Below, one piece after another: positions 1 through 5,505 of a DNA stretch of 5,667 nt (within the stretch, counting starts at the first letter, position 1; the number at the start of each line of letters is the position of its first letter). Below the pieces are notes generated by a model. The model was not told where the DNA came from. It saw nothing but the letters and a program-made list of their open reading frames with translations, and did not search any database. The stretch is taken from positions 1 through 5,667 of the forward strand of contig JAHRWJ010000182.1 of assembly GCA_019090185.1 (NCBI GenBank), read 5' to 3'. Made by a program: the position numbers and the translations under genes. This DNA is from Immundisolibacteraceae bacterium. GTDB taxonomy: Bacteria > Pseudomonadota > Gammaproteobacteria > Immundisolibacterales > Immundisolibacteraceae.

Positions 1-554
1 ATGGTCAGGGTTTCCCAGACCTTTTCGCCGCTTTTGGCATCGATAGCCACCAGGCGACCATCGATGGTGCCAACATAAATGTTGCCCTGCCAGGCGGCGA
101 CGCCCCGATTAACCACATCGCAGCAGGCATTGATGGCCCAGGCGCGGTCAACCTGTGGGTCGTAACGCCAGAGCTGTTTACCGCTGCGGGCATCAATCGC
201 ATAGACCACGCTCCAGGTGCCGCTGACGTAGATCACGCCGTCGATCATGATCGGCGTTGCTTCCAGGCCGCGGTGGGTATTTAGGTCCAGATGCCAGGCC
301 AGTTCGAGCTGGTCAATATTCTCGGCGTTGATTTTGGTCAGGGGGCTATGGCGCTGTTCGCTGTATGTTCGGCCTACCGCCATCCAGTTACCGGGTTCAC
401 TGTCGGCAGCCTGAAGTCGCTTGCCGTCAATGGTTGCTGGTTTGCCAAACTGGTTGCTGGTTTCTAGCGCCTCGGTCACGCCGGTGAGGGCGCTGGCGTG
501 ATTGACTGCGGCTAATAGACCAATGGCTAAACAGAGCTGGTGCCAGGATGACAT
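1..554 (-). CDS. PQQ-dependent alcohol dehydrogenase, N-terminal part (C-terminus beyond window)
   Basis: Periplasmic quinoprotein expected to oxidise primary alcohols with pyrroloquinoline quinone (PQQ) and Ca2+. The window holds 184 codons from ATG 554-552, and the reading frame continues past base 1. Residues 1-22 look like a Sec signal peptide with a hydrophobic core and a HASA-type cleavage site. Residues 53-76 (EPGNWMAVGRTYSEQRHSPL and following) match the conserved N-terminal segment of the family. E98 in LEATP corresponds to the PQQ-contacting Glu. C144-C145 in NACCD are the adjacent cysteines that form the unusual vicinal disulfide ring over PQQ, with R150 just after. Two tryptophan-docking propeller motifs are visible (119-129, AIDARSGKQLW; 170-180, AIDAKSGEKVW). 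GGGAG lies 8 bases upstream of the ATG. Family assignment is strong. Whether it is a soluble ethanol/methanol-type enzyme or a quinohaemoprotein with a C-terminal cytochrome c domain cannot be decided, because that end is missing. Confidence 0.93.
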   Translation of the reverse strand, partial: MSSWHQLCLAIGLLAAVNHASALTGVTEALETSNQFGKPATIDGKRLQAADSEPGNWMAVGRTYSEQRHSPLTKINAENIDQLELAWHLDLNTHRGLEATPIMIDGVIYVSGTWSVVYAIDARSGKQLWRYDPQVDRAWAINACCDVVNRGVAAWQGNIYVGTIDGRLVAIDAKSGEKVWETLT

Positions 555-562
555 GCGGTTTT

Positions 563-567
563 CTCCC
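563..567 (-). promoter_or_regulatory. Ribosome binding site of the PQQ dehydrogenase
   Basis: GGGAG on the minus strand, 8 bases before the ATG at 554. It supports this start, which also gives a complete signal peptide. Confidence 0.7.
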
Positions 568-669
568 ACCTAAATTTCGAATGATCACGCTTCACATACC
601 CGGGTCGACGCCCGACGGCCGGGCGCGCTTGAGTCGTGTTGCACTGGTTATCGCTTGCTGTTTTTCGCT

Positions 670-695
670 ACCCGGGTTGTTGGCCAACACCGGGT
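670..695. repeat. Inverted repeat with 12-bp arms and a 2-base insertion
   Basis: The left arm is ACCCGG-GT-TGTTGG and the right arm is CCAACA-CCGGGT. The arms are perfectly complementary except for the unpaired GT at 676-677, and the inner 12 bases (678-689) are a perfect palindrome. The centre lies about 130 bases upstream of the dehydrogenase start. It could be an operator or an mRNA structure. Neither flank has a T-run, so a terminator is unlikely. Confidence 0.6.
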
Positions 696-808
696 TAGTC
701 GAACCAGTCTTACGATTATTTGCCTATGCTAACTGCTTTGGTGGGATTGACGCCAGCTAAACGGTCGTTCGGCTTGCGTTGAGGGTGATAAAAGCAGCGG
801 ATAACGAG

Positions 809-828
809 AACAGCTGTTACGTTAACGT
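809..828. repeat. Two abutting 10-bp perfect palindromes
   Basis: AACAGCTGTT (809-818) is followed directly by ACGTTAACGT (819-828), and each equals its own reverse complement. They sit 17 bases past the nfeD stop codon and about 260 bases upstream of the dehydrogenase. The arrangement could be a protein-binding site. No known consensus was recognised. Confidence 0.55.
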
Positions 829-844
829 TGGTTCTATTCGGGGC

Positions 845-1312
845 CTATTCCGGAACAAGTTCAAATTTCATCGAGCCACCGTTTAATTCGGTAATTAAGA
901 TGCGGCTGCCGGCGGGGCAATCAGGGCCGGTAATTCCCCAGCGGGTGTCGTCGAGTATGAGCTTTCCACGGCCCGCAACCACCGCTTCGGTGAGCACAAA
1001 GGTTTCACCAACAAACTGCTGTCCTCGACGGTTGAGGGTTGATGTTTGTTCCTGCTTGGGGCGACCTTTGCGCCACTGCATAGCTCCGATGATGGTGATC
1101 ACCGAGGTGACTGAAAACAACATTATTTGCAGTTCTCCACCCAGGTCTGGCATCAGTAACAGCAGAGCGCCGACAATAGAGGCGGCAATCGCCATCCAGA
1201 GGAAAAAAGCGCCGGGCAGCAGCGCTTCGAGCAACAGCAGTCCAACTGCACCGGCCCACCAGTGCCAGAATAGTATTTTTTCCGGCAGGAGTTGATTGAT
1301 GAGCTCACTCAT
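845..1312 (-). CDS. NfeD/YbbJ-family membrane protein with C-terminal OB-fold domain
   Basis: A 155-residue partner of the upstream SPFH protein, similar in size to E. coli YbbJ. It has hydrophobic segments at about 15-31, 33-54 and 62-78, a short basic linker (RKGRPK, 81-86), then a cytoplasmic OB-like domain at about 92-154. The domain carries family landmarks: LNRRGQQFVG (93-102), GRGKLILDD (114-122), W125, and a late glycine-containing turn before FELVPE. NfeD proteins are typically encoded next to stomatin/SPFH proteins and thought to assemble with them in membrane microdomains. The precise biochemical role of this short class is unclear. The ATG shares base 1312 with the qmcA stop (TGATG), and no strong ribosome binding site precedes it, which suggests translational coupling. 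This short form lacks the ClpP-like protease domain found in long NfeD proteins. Confidence 0.9.
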   Translation of the reverse strand: MSELINQLLPEKILFWHWWAGAVGLLLLEALLPGAFFLWMAIAASIVGALLLLMPDLGGELQIMLFSVTSVITIIGAMQWRKGRPKQEQTSTLNRRGQQFVGETFVLTEAVVAGRGKLILDDTRWGITGPDCPAGSRILITELNGGSMKFELVPE

Positions 1313-2241
1313 CAGGCGCTGCCGGCGTCAGGCTGCACGGCTTTTTTAACCAGCTCGGTAATCCCGCCGATGGCGCCAATTACGCTGGATGATTCCAGTG
1401 GCATGAACACCACCTTATCGTTACCCGAGGAGGCGATCTCTTTGAGTGATTCGATATATTTGGTGGCGACAAAATAATTAATCGCGTTAAGGTCGCCGCT
1501 AGCAATCGCTGACGAGACCACCTCGGTGGCTTTGGCTTCTGCTTCTGCGAGTCTTTCTCGGCCTTCGGCCTCGCGATAGGCGGCCTCGCGCTGGCCTTCG
1601 GCTTCAAGAATTGCCGACTGCTTTTCACCTTCGGCTCGAAGTATCTCTGCCTGTCGCACGCCTTCTGCATCCAGAATGATAGCCCGCTTTTCGCGCTCGG
1701 CTTTCATCTGTCGCGCCATTGAATCAACCAGATCAGCCGGCGGCGAGATGTCCTTGATTTCGATGCGGGTGATTTTGATGCCCCAGGGGTTGGTGGCTTC
1801 ATCAACCACGTTGAGCAGCTCTGCGTTGATGCGGTCTCGTTTCGAGAGTAGCTCGTCCAGTACCATCGATCCCATCACCGTACGGATATTGGTCATGGTC
1901 AGGTTGAGCACAGAGAGTTCAAGCCGGCGCACCTCATAGGCCGCCTTGGCCGCGTCGAGAACTTGATAGAACACCACGCCATCGACCCGGATCATGGCGT
2001 TGTCTTTGGTGATGACCTCCTGAGATGGCACATCCATCACCTGTTCCATCATGTTCATCCGCGCACCGACTTTATCAAGTATCGGCACGATGAAATTGAG
2101 CCCAGGCGACAACGAGTGGGTATAACGGCCAAAACGCTCGACCGTGTATTCATTACCCTGTGGTACCGCCTTTACGCCTAAAAACAGTAACGCGATGGAT
2201 AGACAGAAGAGCGCAAGGATAAACAGTTGAAAGCCGGTCAT
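1312..2241 (-). CDS. qmcA: SPFH/Band 7 (stomatin-like) membrane protein QmcA
   Basis: 309 residues, close to E. coli QmcA (about 305). The N-terminal membrane segment spans about 4-23. The SPFH/prohibitin-homology domain covers about 25-185, with the typical [15 protein letters not shown] entry (26-40), [11 protein letters not shown] (46-56) and [13 protein letters not shown] (70-82). It is followed by an alanine/glutamate-rich coiled coil (about 180-240) and the conserved C-terminal block [11 protein letters not shown] (275-285). Related proteins form large membrane-bound oligomers. In E. coli, qmcA was found as a multicopy suppressor linked to FtsH/HtpX membrane-protein quality control. Here it is cotranscribed with the NfeD-like gene, which it overlaps by one base. 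GGGGG lies 4 bases before the ATG. The assignment to QmcA rather than another stomatin-like subgroup rests on the length, the C-terminal block and the small NfeD partner. Confidence 0.92.
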   Translation of the reverse strand: MTGFQLFILALFCLSIALLFLGVKAVPQGNEYTVERFGRYTHSLSPGLNFIVPILDKVGARMNMMEQVMDVPSQEVITKDNAMIRVDGVVFYQVLDAAKAAYEVRRLELSVLNLTMTNIRTVMGSMVLDELLSKRDRINAELLNVVDEATNPWGIKITRIEIKDISPPADLVDSMARQMKAEREKRAIILDAEGVRQAEILRAEGEKQSAILEAEGQREAAYREAEGRERLAEAEAKATEVVSSAIASGDLNAINYFVATKYIESLKEIASSGNDKVVFMPLESSSVIGAIGGITELVKKAVQPDAGSA

Positions 2242-2380
2242 AATTCCCCCAGAAATATCAAAAATGATGGTGCACTTTACACGAGCAGGTCTCTGCTCTG
2301 GTAATAACAGTTAGGAAAAGCGTGCTGATTACTTTGCGGAACTTGTATGACCGCAAGCTCTTGTGTTTGTTAAAACGGAC
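2242..2380. other. Short intergenic region upstream of qmcA
   Basis: 139 bases separating the cyclase stop from qmcA. It holds a 6-bp hairpin (GAGCAG/CTGCTC, 2283-2298) and a weaker dyad (TTGCGG 2334-2339 / CCGCAA 2351-2356). The second sits shortly after the cyclase stop but lacks a following T-run on the minus strand. The spacing suggests qmcA-nfeD has its own promoter, although no clear hexamers were identified. Confidence 0.4.
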
Positions 2381-3361
2381 TCATTTCTTGACTGGAAAAA
2401 CCCGGACACAGTTGCGACCTGCCGCTTTGGCTTCGTAGAGTGCTGTATCGGCTTCGGCCAGTAATTTTTCAAAATTTTCTTGCTGGGGATTGTATTGAGC
2501 AATGCCGATACTCGCAGTGCAGGGGATCTCGGTATCCAGGTAGGGGGTCGGGTTGTTTTCAATCGAAGCTCTTAATCGTTCTGCAAACACCTGCGCGCCT
2601 TTAATGTCGGTGCCGGGTAGCAGTACCGCAAATTCTTCACCGCCATAACGCGCGGCGATATCAATATCTCGTACGCACTGGCGGACTCGGTTACTGATAT
2701 TCTTCAGCACTTCATCCCCACCGGGGTGGCCGTGGCTGTCATTGATTTCTTTAAACAGATCCAGGTCAAAGATGAGCAGCGAAAAATCGTTTTGATAGCG
2801 CTGCGCCTGGCTAAACATTTCGGTCAGTCGCTGTTGCCAATAGCCGCGGTTGTAGAGGTTGGTTAGCGCGTCAAGTCGGTTTTGCTGTTCAAGTTTCTTA
2901 ATCGCGTCCTGCAGTTGAAGGTGATAAAGCGCCGTATCGGTGGCATCCTCGAGGGTGATGCAGATCGCCTCTACCTCACCATTGCTGTCTTTAAGTGGTA
3001 GCAGAGTCGCGTTTTGGTACATCTGTTCTAGATGACCAGTGATAGGGCGGGTGTGGGGGAAATTAAATAACCAGGGATGCTGCTGCCAGGAGACGAAGCC
3101 AAATGACCGCAGAGTGAAAACGGATTTAAATTGGCGTTGTAACCAGGCCAGAGGTAGCTCTGGAAAACAATCAAACAGCCCTTTGCCGATCACATCAGCT
3201 TCGGATCGGCCACTATGGGTCGCCATGAATCGGTTCCAGAGCCGAATAGTATAGGTCCGGTCGATAACGATCACCCCCTGGTTCAGACGATCGATGATGA
3301 CGTCAGCGTAATTAGTTGCTGAAGGGTCGCCGGTCTCGACGGGGGCTGGGCGCAGACTCAC
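2381..3361 (-). CDS. PAS-GGDEF diguanylate cyclase
   Basis: 326 residues; makes c-di-GMP from two GTP. An N-terminal PAS-like sensor domain spans about 17-140 (for example GVIVIDRTYTIRLWNR, 29-44). A helical linker leads to the GGDEF domain at about 160-326, which starts with DALTNLYNR (164-172). Catalytic features look intact: metal-binding D199 in FDLDLFK, N207 and D216, and GGEEF at 240-244. The inhibitory I-site RxxD is present as R231-D234, five residues before GGEEF, so product inhibition is expected. There is no EAL domain, no membrane segment and no signal peptide, so it is probably cytoplasmic. The start is GTG at 3361-3359, which overlaps the upstream CheC-like stop by four bases (GTGA) and has GGAAGG 9 bases before it. 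The next Met is residue 46, inside the PAS domain. The PAS ligand cannot be read from the sequence. Confidence 0.93.
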   Translation of the reverse strand: MSLRPAPVETGDPSATNYADVIIDRLNQGVIVIDRTYTIRLWNRFMATHSGRSEADVIGKGLFDCFPELPLAWLQRQFKSVFTLRSFGFVSWQQHPWLFNFPHTRPITGHLEQMYQNATLLPLKDSNGEVEAICITLEDATDTALYHLQLQDAIKKLEQQNRLDALTNLYNRGYWQQRLTEMFSQAQRYQNDFSLLIFDLDLFKEINDSHGHPGGDEVLKNISNRVRQCVRDIDIAARYGGEEFAVLLPGTDIKGAQVFAERLRASIENNPTPYLDTEIPCTASIGIAQYNPQQENFEKLLAEADTALYEAKAAGRNCVRVFPVKK

Positions 3362-4020
3362 TGAAAATCGCCTTCCAGGTCCTCTAGGAGTTTATCGGTT
3401 AACGTAAAAAGCTGTGCTAGTGCAGGGTTGGTTAGCAATAAAAAAAGATTGCACATGAAGCCACCAGATTCGCTGTAATGAACCTGTATACGTAAACAGA
3501 AATCCCATTCAATTTTATCGAAATCAAGCAGGTTATATCCGTATACCTGTTGGCCCAGCATCGACGGGGCAGAATAATCCAGCTCGACTTCGAGTTGGTC
3601 AGCTATACCGTTCATGCAGGAGCTCGTCAACGTATTAGTGGCCTCTAGCAACAACTCCCTTTCGAGTTGGGGTGATGGCACGGTATCAACATGAAGTAAC
3701 TCTGCCAGCCGCAAGTAACAGCGCTCACCAAAAACCGCAATGGCTTCACCACGAATCCCTTTGGGATTGCTACCTTCGTAGAACCCCTGTCGAATGGCAG
3801 AAACCAACTCTTGACTGGGTTCTAGGGTCGCCTCTTCGCTCATGTCGGCGGCGAGTTGATCGCGATTGACCATCGAAATCACCGGCACCGAAAGGTCGAT
3901 GAAGGTTTCCATATGACTTGCCAGGGATGCGCCGGCCTGGCCCATGGCCACGTTGATCAGCTCTTGCAAGGTGTCACGCCTGTCTTCGGTCAGATTCAGG
4001 CTAATATCTTTAATAGTCAT
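3358..4020 (-). CDS. CheC/CheX-family phosphatase-like chemotaxis protein
   Basis: 220 residues. Two copies of the CheC-type catalytic signature (D/S)xxxExxN are visible. The first is D16-E20-N23 in DTLQELINVAMGQAG. The second, E122-E126-N129 in ELLLEATNTL, has Glu at the first position. In this family the Glu and Asn dephosphorylate a CheY-type receiver, so the likely substrate is the receiver encoded immediately upstream. The two signatures lie about 105 residues apart, as in two-site CheC proteins. The protein has no membrane segment or signal peptide and should be cytoplasmic. The ATG lies five bases after the receiver stop, with only a weak AGG upstream, so coupling is likely. The last four bases overlap the cyclase start. 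The N-terminal match is clear, while the rest is divergent. Phosphatase activity and the choice of CheC over CheX are inference. Confidence 0.82.
   Translation of the reverse strand: MTIKDISLNLTEDRRDTLQELINVAMGQAGASLASHMETFIDLSVPVISMVNRDQLAADMSEEATLEPSQELVSAIRQGFYEGSNPKGIRGEAIAVFGERCYLRLAELLHVDTVPSPQLERELLLEATNTLTSSCMNGIADQLEVELDYSAPSMLGQQVYGYNLLDFDKIEWDFCLRIQVHYSESGGFMCNLFLLLTNPALAQLFTLTDKLLEDLEGDFQ
3371..3376 (-). promoter_or_regulatory. Ribosome binding site supporting the GTG start of the diguanylate cyclase
   Basis: GGAAGG on the minus strand, 9 bases before GTG 3361-3359 and inside the end of the CheC-like gene. No ATG start is available upstream of the PAS domain, so this site decides the start. 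Confidence 0.65.
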
Positions 4021-4025
4021 CGACG

Positions 4026-4400
4026 TTAAGCCTGCGAGATGAAACCGAACTGACTGAGAATGGCGCCGAGTTTCTTAATATCGACCGGTTTTTTTATAAA
4101 CTCCAGAGCCCCCAGCGCCATGACTCTTTCACGGGCTTCAACCTGAACATCGGCAGAAACCACAATCACCGTGACCTCTAATTTTTGCTCTTTAATGGCT
4201 GCGAGTACCTGGTAGCCATCCATTTCAGGCATGGTCAGGTCAAGAAAAATCAGTTCGCCCTTGCCATCGTGAATAGCCGCCATGGCCTCTACGCCATCCG
4301 CGGCGATAGAGACCTCAATGTCCCATTCTTTTGGCAATGAGCGTTGTAACTGACGCCGCGCCAGGCGTGAGTCGTCAACAACCAGAACTGCAATTGGCAC
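4026..4400 (-). CDS. Single-domain CheY-like response regulator
   Basis: 124 residues forming one receiver domain with no output domain. The acidic pair is D9-D10 in VLVVDDSR. The phosphoacceptor is D54 in IFLDLTMPEMDG, S82 (VVSAD) is the conserved Thr/Ser, and K104 (IKKP) is the conserved Lys. F101 takes the place of the switch aromatic. It should be phosphorylated by a histidine kinase that is not in this window, and act through protein contacts. The following CheC-like gene, five bases away, is the obvious candidate phosphatase. The start is GTG 4400-4398: AAGGGG lies 9 bases upstream, an in-frame TAA occurs two codons before it, and the next Met is residue 40. It is the first gene of a three-gene operon with the CheC-like protein and the diguanylate cyclase. 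Confidence 0.94.
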   Translation of the reverse strand: MPIAVLVVDDSRLARRQLQRSLPKEWDIEVSIAADGVEAMAAIHDGKGELIFLDLTMPEMDGYQVLAAIKEQKLEVTVIVVSADVQVEARERVMALGALEFIKKPVDIKKLGAILSQFGFISQA

Positions 4401-4409
4401 TCTTTATAT

Positions 4410-4415
4410 CCCCTT
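4410..4415 (-). promoter_or_regulatory. Ribosome binding site supporting the GTG start of the CheY-like regulator
   Basis: AAGGGG on the minus strand, 9 bases before GTG 4400-4398. With the in-frame stop just upstream, it fixes the start of the operon's first gene. Confidence 0.75.
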
Positions 4416-4520
4416 AATTGAACTGTGCTTTATGTTGGTGTAAACAACAGTGAGCAGCCTTCAGAACAGAGTGTTGAGACCACATTAGCATTCTGGTGCT
4501 GCTGTGTTGCCAACAGAAAA

Positions 4521-4931
4521 ATGGAATTTTCTATCAGCCTTCATTAACTCCGTTCTTTTTTCAACCTCCCTGCATCAGCTGGTTTACAACCCAACCTCAG
4601 CACCAAAGCAGGGGATATTTACGCTCCTCTCTAGGCCGCTCACCAAGAGGTATCGACCTAAACTTCAGTTACTTAAAGAGGGTCAAGTTAACGCAGCGGC
4701 GGATCAGTTCAGGAGGGCATTGAAAGTGGAAAACAGAGAGAGCCAAGGTTATTTTCGAAAACAACCACAACTGAACAGTCCATCGATCTCAATCCGTTAA
4801 ATCTGCGCGCATTGAGTGCCAAACACCGGGCGCACTAGCAAAATCGATTGCTTGTGAACGATCAAAGCAGGCAGGCCTGCCAACACCAGGCTTTTTCAGT
4901 GAATAACGTGAACGGTTGCGAAGGATTCTAG
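4521..4931 (+). pseudogene. Possible decayed TPR-repeat protein gene
   Basis: No intact gene, but short stretches in two frames read like tetratricopeptide repeats. In the frame of base 4504, codons for LLKEGQVNAAADQFRRALKV (roughly 4669-4728) fit the TPR consensus G15, A20, F24, A27, L28. In the frame of base 4521, EQSIDLNPLNLRAL (4773-4814) looks like a TPR end with its typical NP, and this frame runs on to the TAG at 4929 interrupted only by TAG 4836. The same frame also begins with MEFSISLH (ATG 4521), then stops. The position-27 codons of the two repeat-like pieces are 62 bases apart rather than the 102 expected, which fits a frameshifting deletion. The lineage is unknown. The TPR reading is by eye and could be chance. 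Confidence 0.33.
4870..4881. repeat. 12-bp perfect palindrome
   Basis: GGCAGGCCTGCC equals its own reverse complement. It lies inside the possible TPR remnant. The motif GCAGGCAG recurs near 4993-5001, so it may be no more than local sequence bias. Confidence 0.4.
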
Positions 4932-5251
4932 TCAGGGCTCCTCATAAATTTGCGCTGTGCAAAATTACACTTCTAATAATTGCGGTTGAAACAGGCAGGC
5001 AGTAACGGCTAGTTGCCCATTAAGCAGGTTACGCTGCCGGGTCTTCGTTAGATAAAAATGACAAATTGATACCGGCTGCTTTTATGGAGTCAGCGTCGAA
5101 ACAGCGTCCCAAATGACAGTGTCCACTAGGGCTAGGTGATTACCCAACCTAGCCAACCAAGCCAGAGCGGCACGGCCATCTGCGCTACCGAACTAATTTT
5201 ATGGAAGCGCTACCAGTCGAGGTTTTTAAGAGATTCGGTCAAATGGCATAT
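4932..5251. other. Non-coding stretch between the TPR remnant and the lysine-rich gene
   Basis: About 320 bases with frequent stops on both strands and no recognisable gene, tRNA or mobile-element end. It holds a hairpin-capable repeat at 5130-5154 and an 8-base direct repeat GCGCTACC at 5182-5189 and 5207-5214. It would include the 3' untranslated region of the lysine-rich gene, but no T-run terminator was found. Confidence 0.4.
5130..5154. repeat. Inverted repeat, 8-bp perfect arms with 9-base loop
   Basis: GGCTAGGT (5130-5137) and ACCTAGCC (5147-5154) are exact reverse complements around a 9-base loop. It lies about 100 bases downstream of the lysine-rich gene on the minus strand. There is no T-run, so it is not a typical Rho-independent terminator. 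It could stabilise the 3' end of a transcript or be a protein-binding dyad. Confidence 0.5.
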
Positions 5252-5356
5252 CTATTTTTGATTGGCTTTTTTCTCTTTTTTTTCAGCTCTCTTTTCTTTC
5301 AAGGTTTTTTCTGATTTCTTTTTTACTGCCTTTTTTGCGTCTTTACCTTTCGACAT
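5252..5356 (-). CDS. 34-residue lysine-rich basic small protein, function unknown
   Basis: A short ORF with ATG 5356-5354 and TAG 5254-5252. It encodes a very basic peptide starting MSKGKDAKKAVKKK and containing KTLKEKRAEKKEKK. It has 15 lysines and one arginine in 34 residues against five acidic residues, and no cysteine, aromatic or membrane segment. AAGGAG lies 6 bases upstream of the ATG, a near-ideal ribosome binding site, which strongly argues that it is translated. The alternating Lys/Glu/Ala composition suggests a charged helix that could bind nucleic acid, ribosomes or acidic partners. This is inference only. The co-oriented gene upstream encodes an RRM RNA-binding protein 149 bases away. 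I do not recognise a named family, though small KKxKEKRAxKK-like proteins occur as hypotheticals in gammaproteobacteria. Confidence 0.75.
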   Translation of the reverse strand: MSKGKDAKKAVKKKSEKTLKEKRAEKKEKKANQK

Positions 5357-5505
5357 GGTTTTCTCCTTTTAATATGAATCTTAAAAATTTACTACGCAGC
5401 GGCTGTTTTGAGGATGGTGCCGACTGCAGCAGGTGTCCCAGTTACTACTGATAAGTACAAGGCAAGCGGTTAATAAAGAGCCAACCCGATGGCCCAGGCG
5501 CTGTT
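5357..5505. other. Intergenic region between the RRM gene and the lysine-rich gene
   Basis: 149 bases. Apart from the ribosome binding site at 5363-5368 I see no clear terminator for the RRM gene and no confident promoter. The 20 bases before the ribosome binding site are AT-rich and could hold a -10 element. Confidence 0.35.
5363..5368 (-). promoter_or_regulatory. Strong ribosome binding site of the lysine-rich small protein
   Basis: AAGGAG on the minus strand, 6 bases before ATG 5356-5354. It is the main evidence that this very short ORF is a gene. Confidence 0.8.

Larger units (their letters stand above)
555..844. other. Intergenic region between nfeD and the PQQ dehydrogenase, rich in inverted repeats
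   Basis: About 290 bases with no convincing gene. It should carry the 3' end of the qmcA-nfeD transcript and the promoter of the dehydrogenase. It contains a GC-rich hairpin around 610-624 (GCCCG/CGGGC), a long dyad at 670-695, a GGTT/AACC dyad near 693-705 and two abutting palindromes at 809-828. None is followed by a T-run in the direction of nfeD transcription, so I could not identify a Rho-independent terminator. No confident -35/-10 pair was seen. The 70-codon plus-strand ORF here lacks a ribosome binding site and recognisable protein features. Confidence 0.5.

Noticed and set aside
548..760. 70-codon plus-strand ORF opposite the start of the PQQ dehydrogenase
   Set aside because: No ribosome binding site, partial overlap with a certain gene, arms of inverted repeats inside it, and no recognisable domain.
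828..1295. Plus-strand ORF of 155 codons antisense to the NfeD-like gene
   Set aside because: It mirrors the real gene almost exactly. The minus-strand product has clear NfeD membrane segments and an OB-like domain, while the plus-strand product has low-complexity Ser/Pro-rich sequence with no domain.
2283..2298. Hairpin GAGCAG/CTGCTC upstream of qmcA as a Rho-independent terminator of the cyclase operon
   Set aside because: The stem is only 6 bp and is followed by a mixed sequence, not a T-run, on the minus strand.
4401..4500. Sigma-28 or sigma-54 promoter upstream of the CheY-like gene
   Set aside because: A TAAAG at about 4425-4432 and some T-rich hexamers are present, but the matching second elements at the right spacing are not. 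No promoter could be called.
4496..4723. Plus-strand ORFs in 4496-4800 as intact genes
   Set aside because: No ribosome binding site, and TPR-like sequence is split between frames. A degraded remnant explains them better than a working gene.
4932..5251. Insertion-sequence remnant or RNA gene in the gap
   Set aside because: I saw no terminal inverted repeats flanked by target duplication, no transposase-like frame and no tRNA cloverleaf. Only short dyads and an 8-base direct repeat are present.
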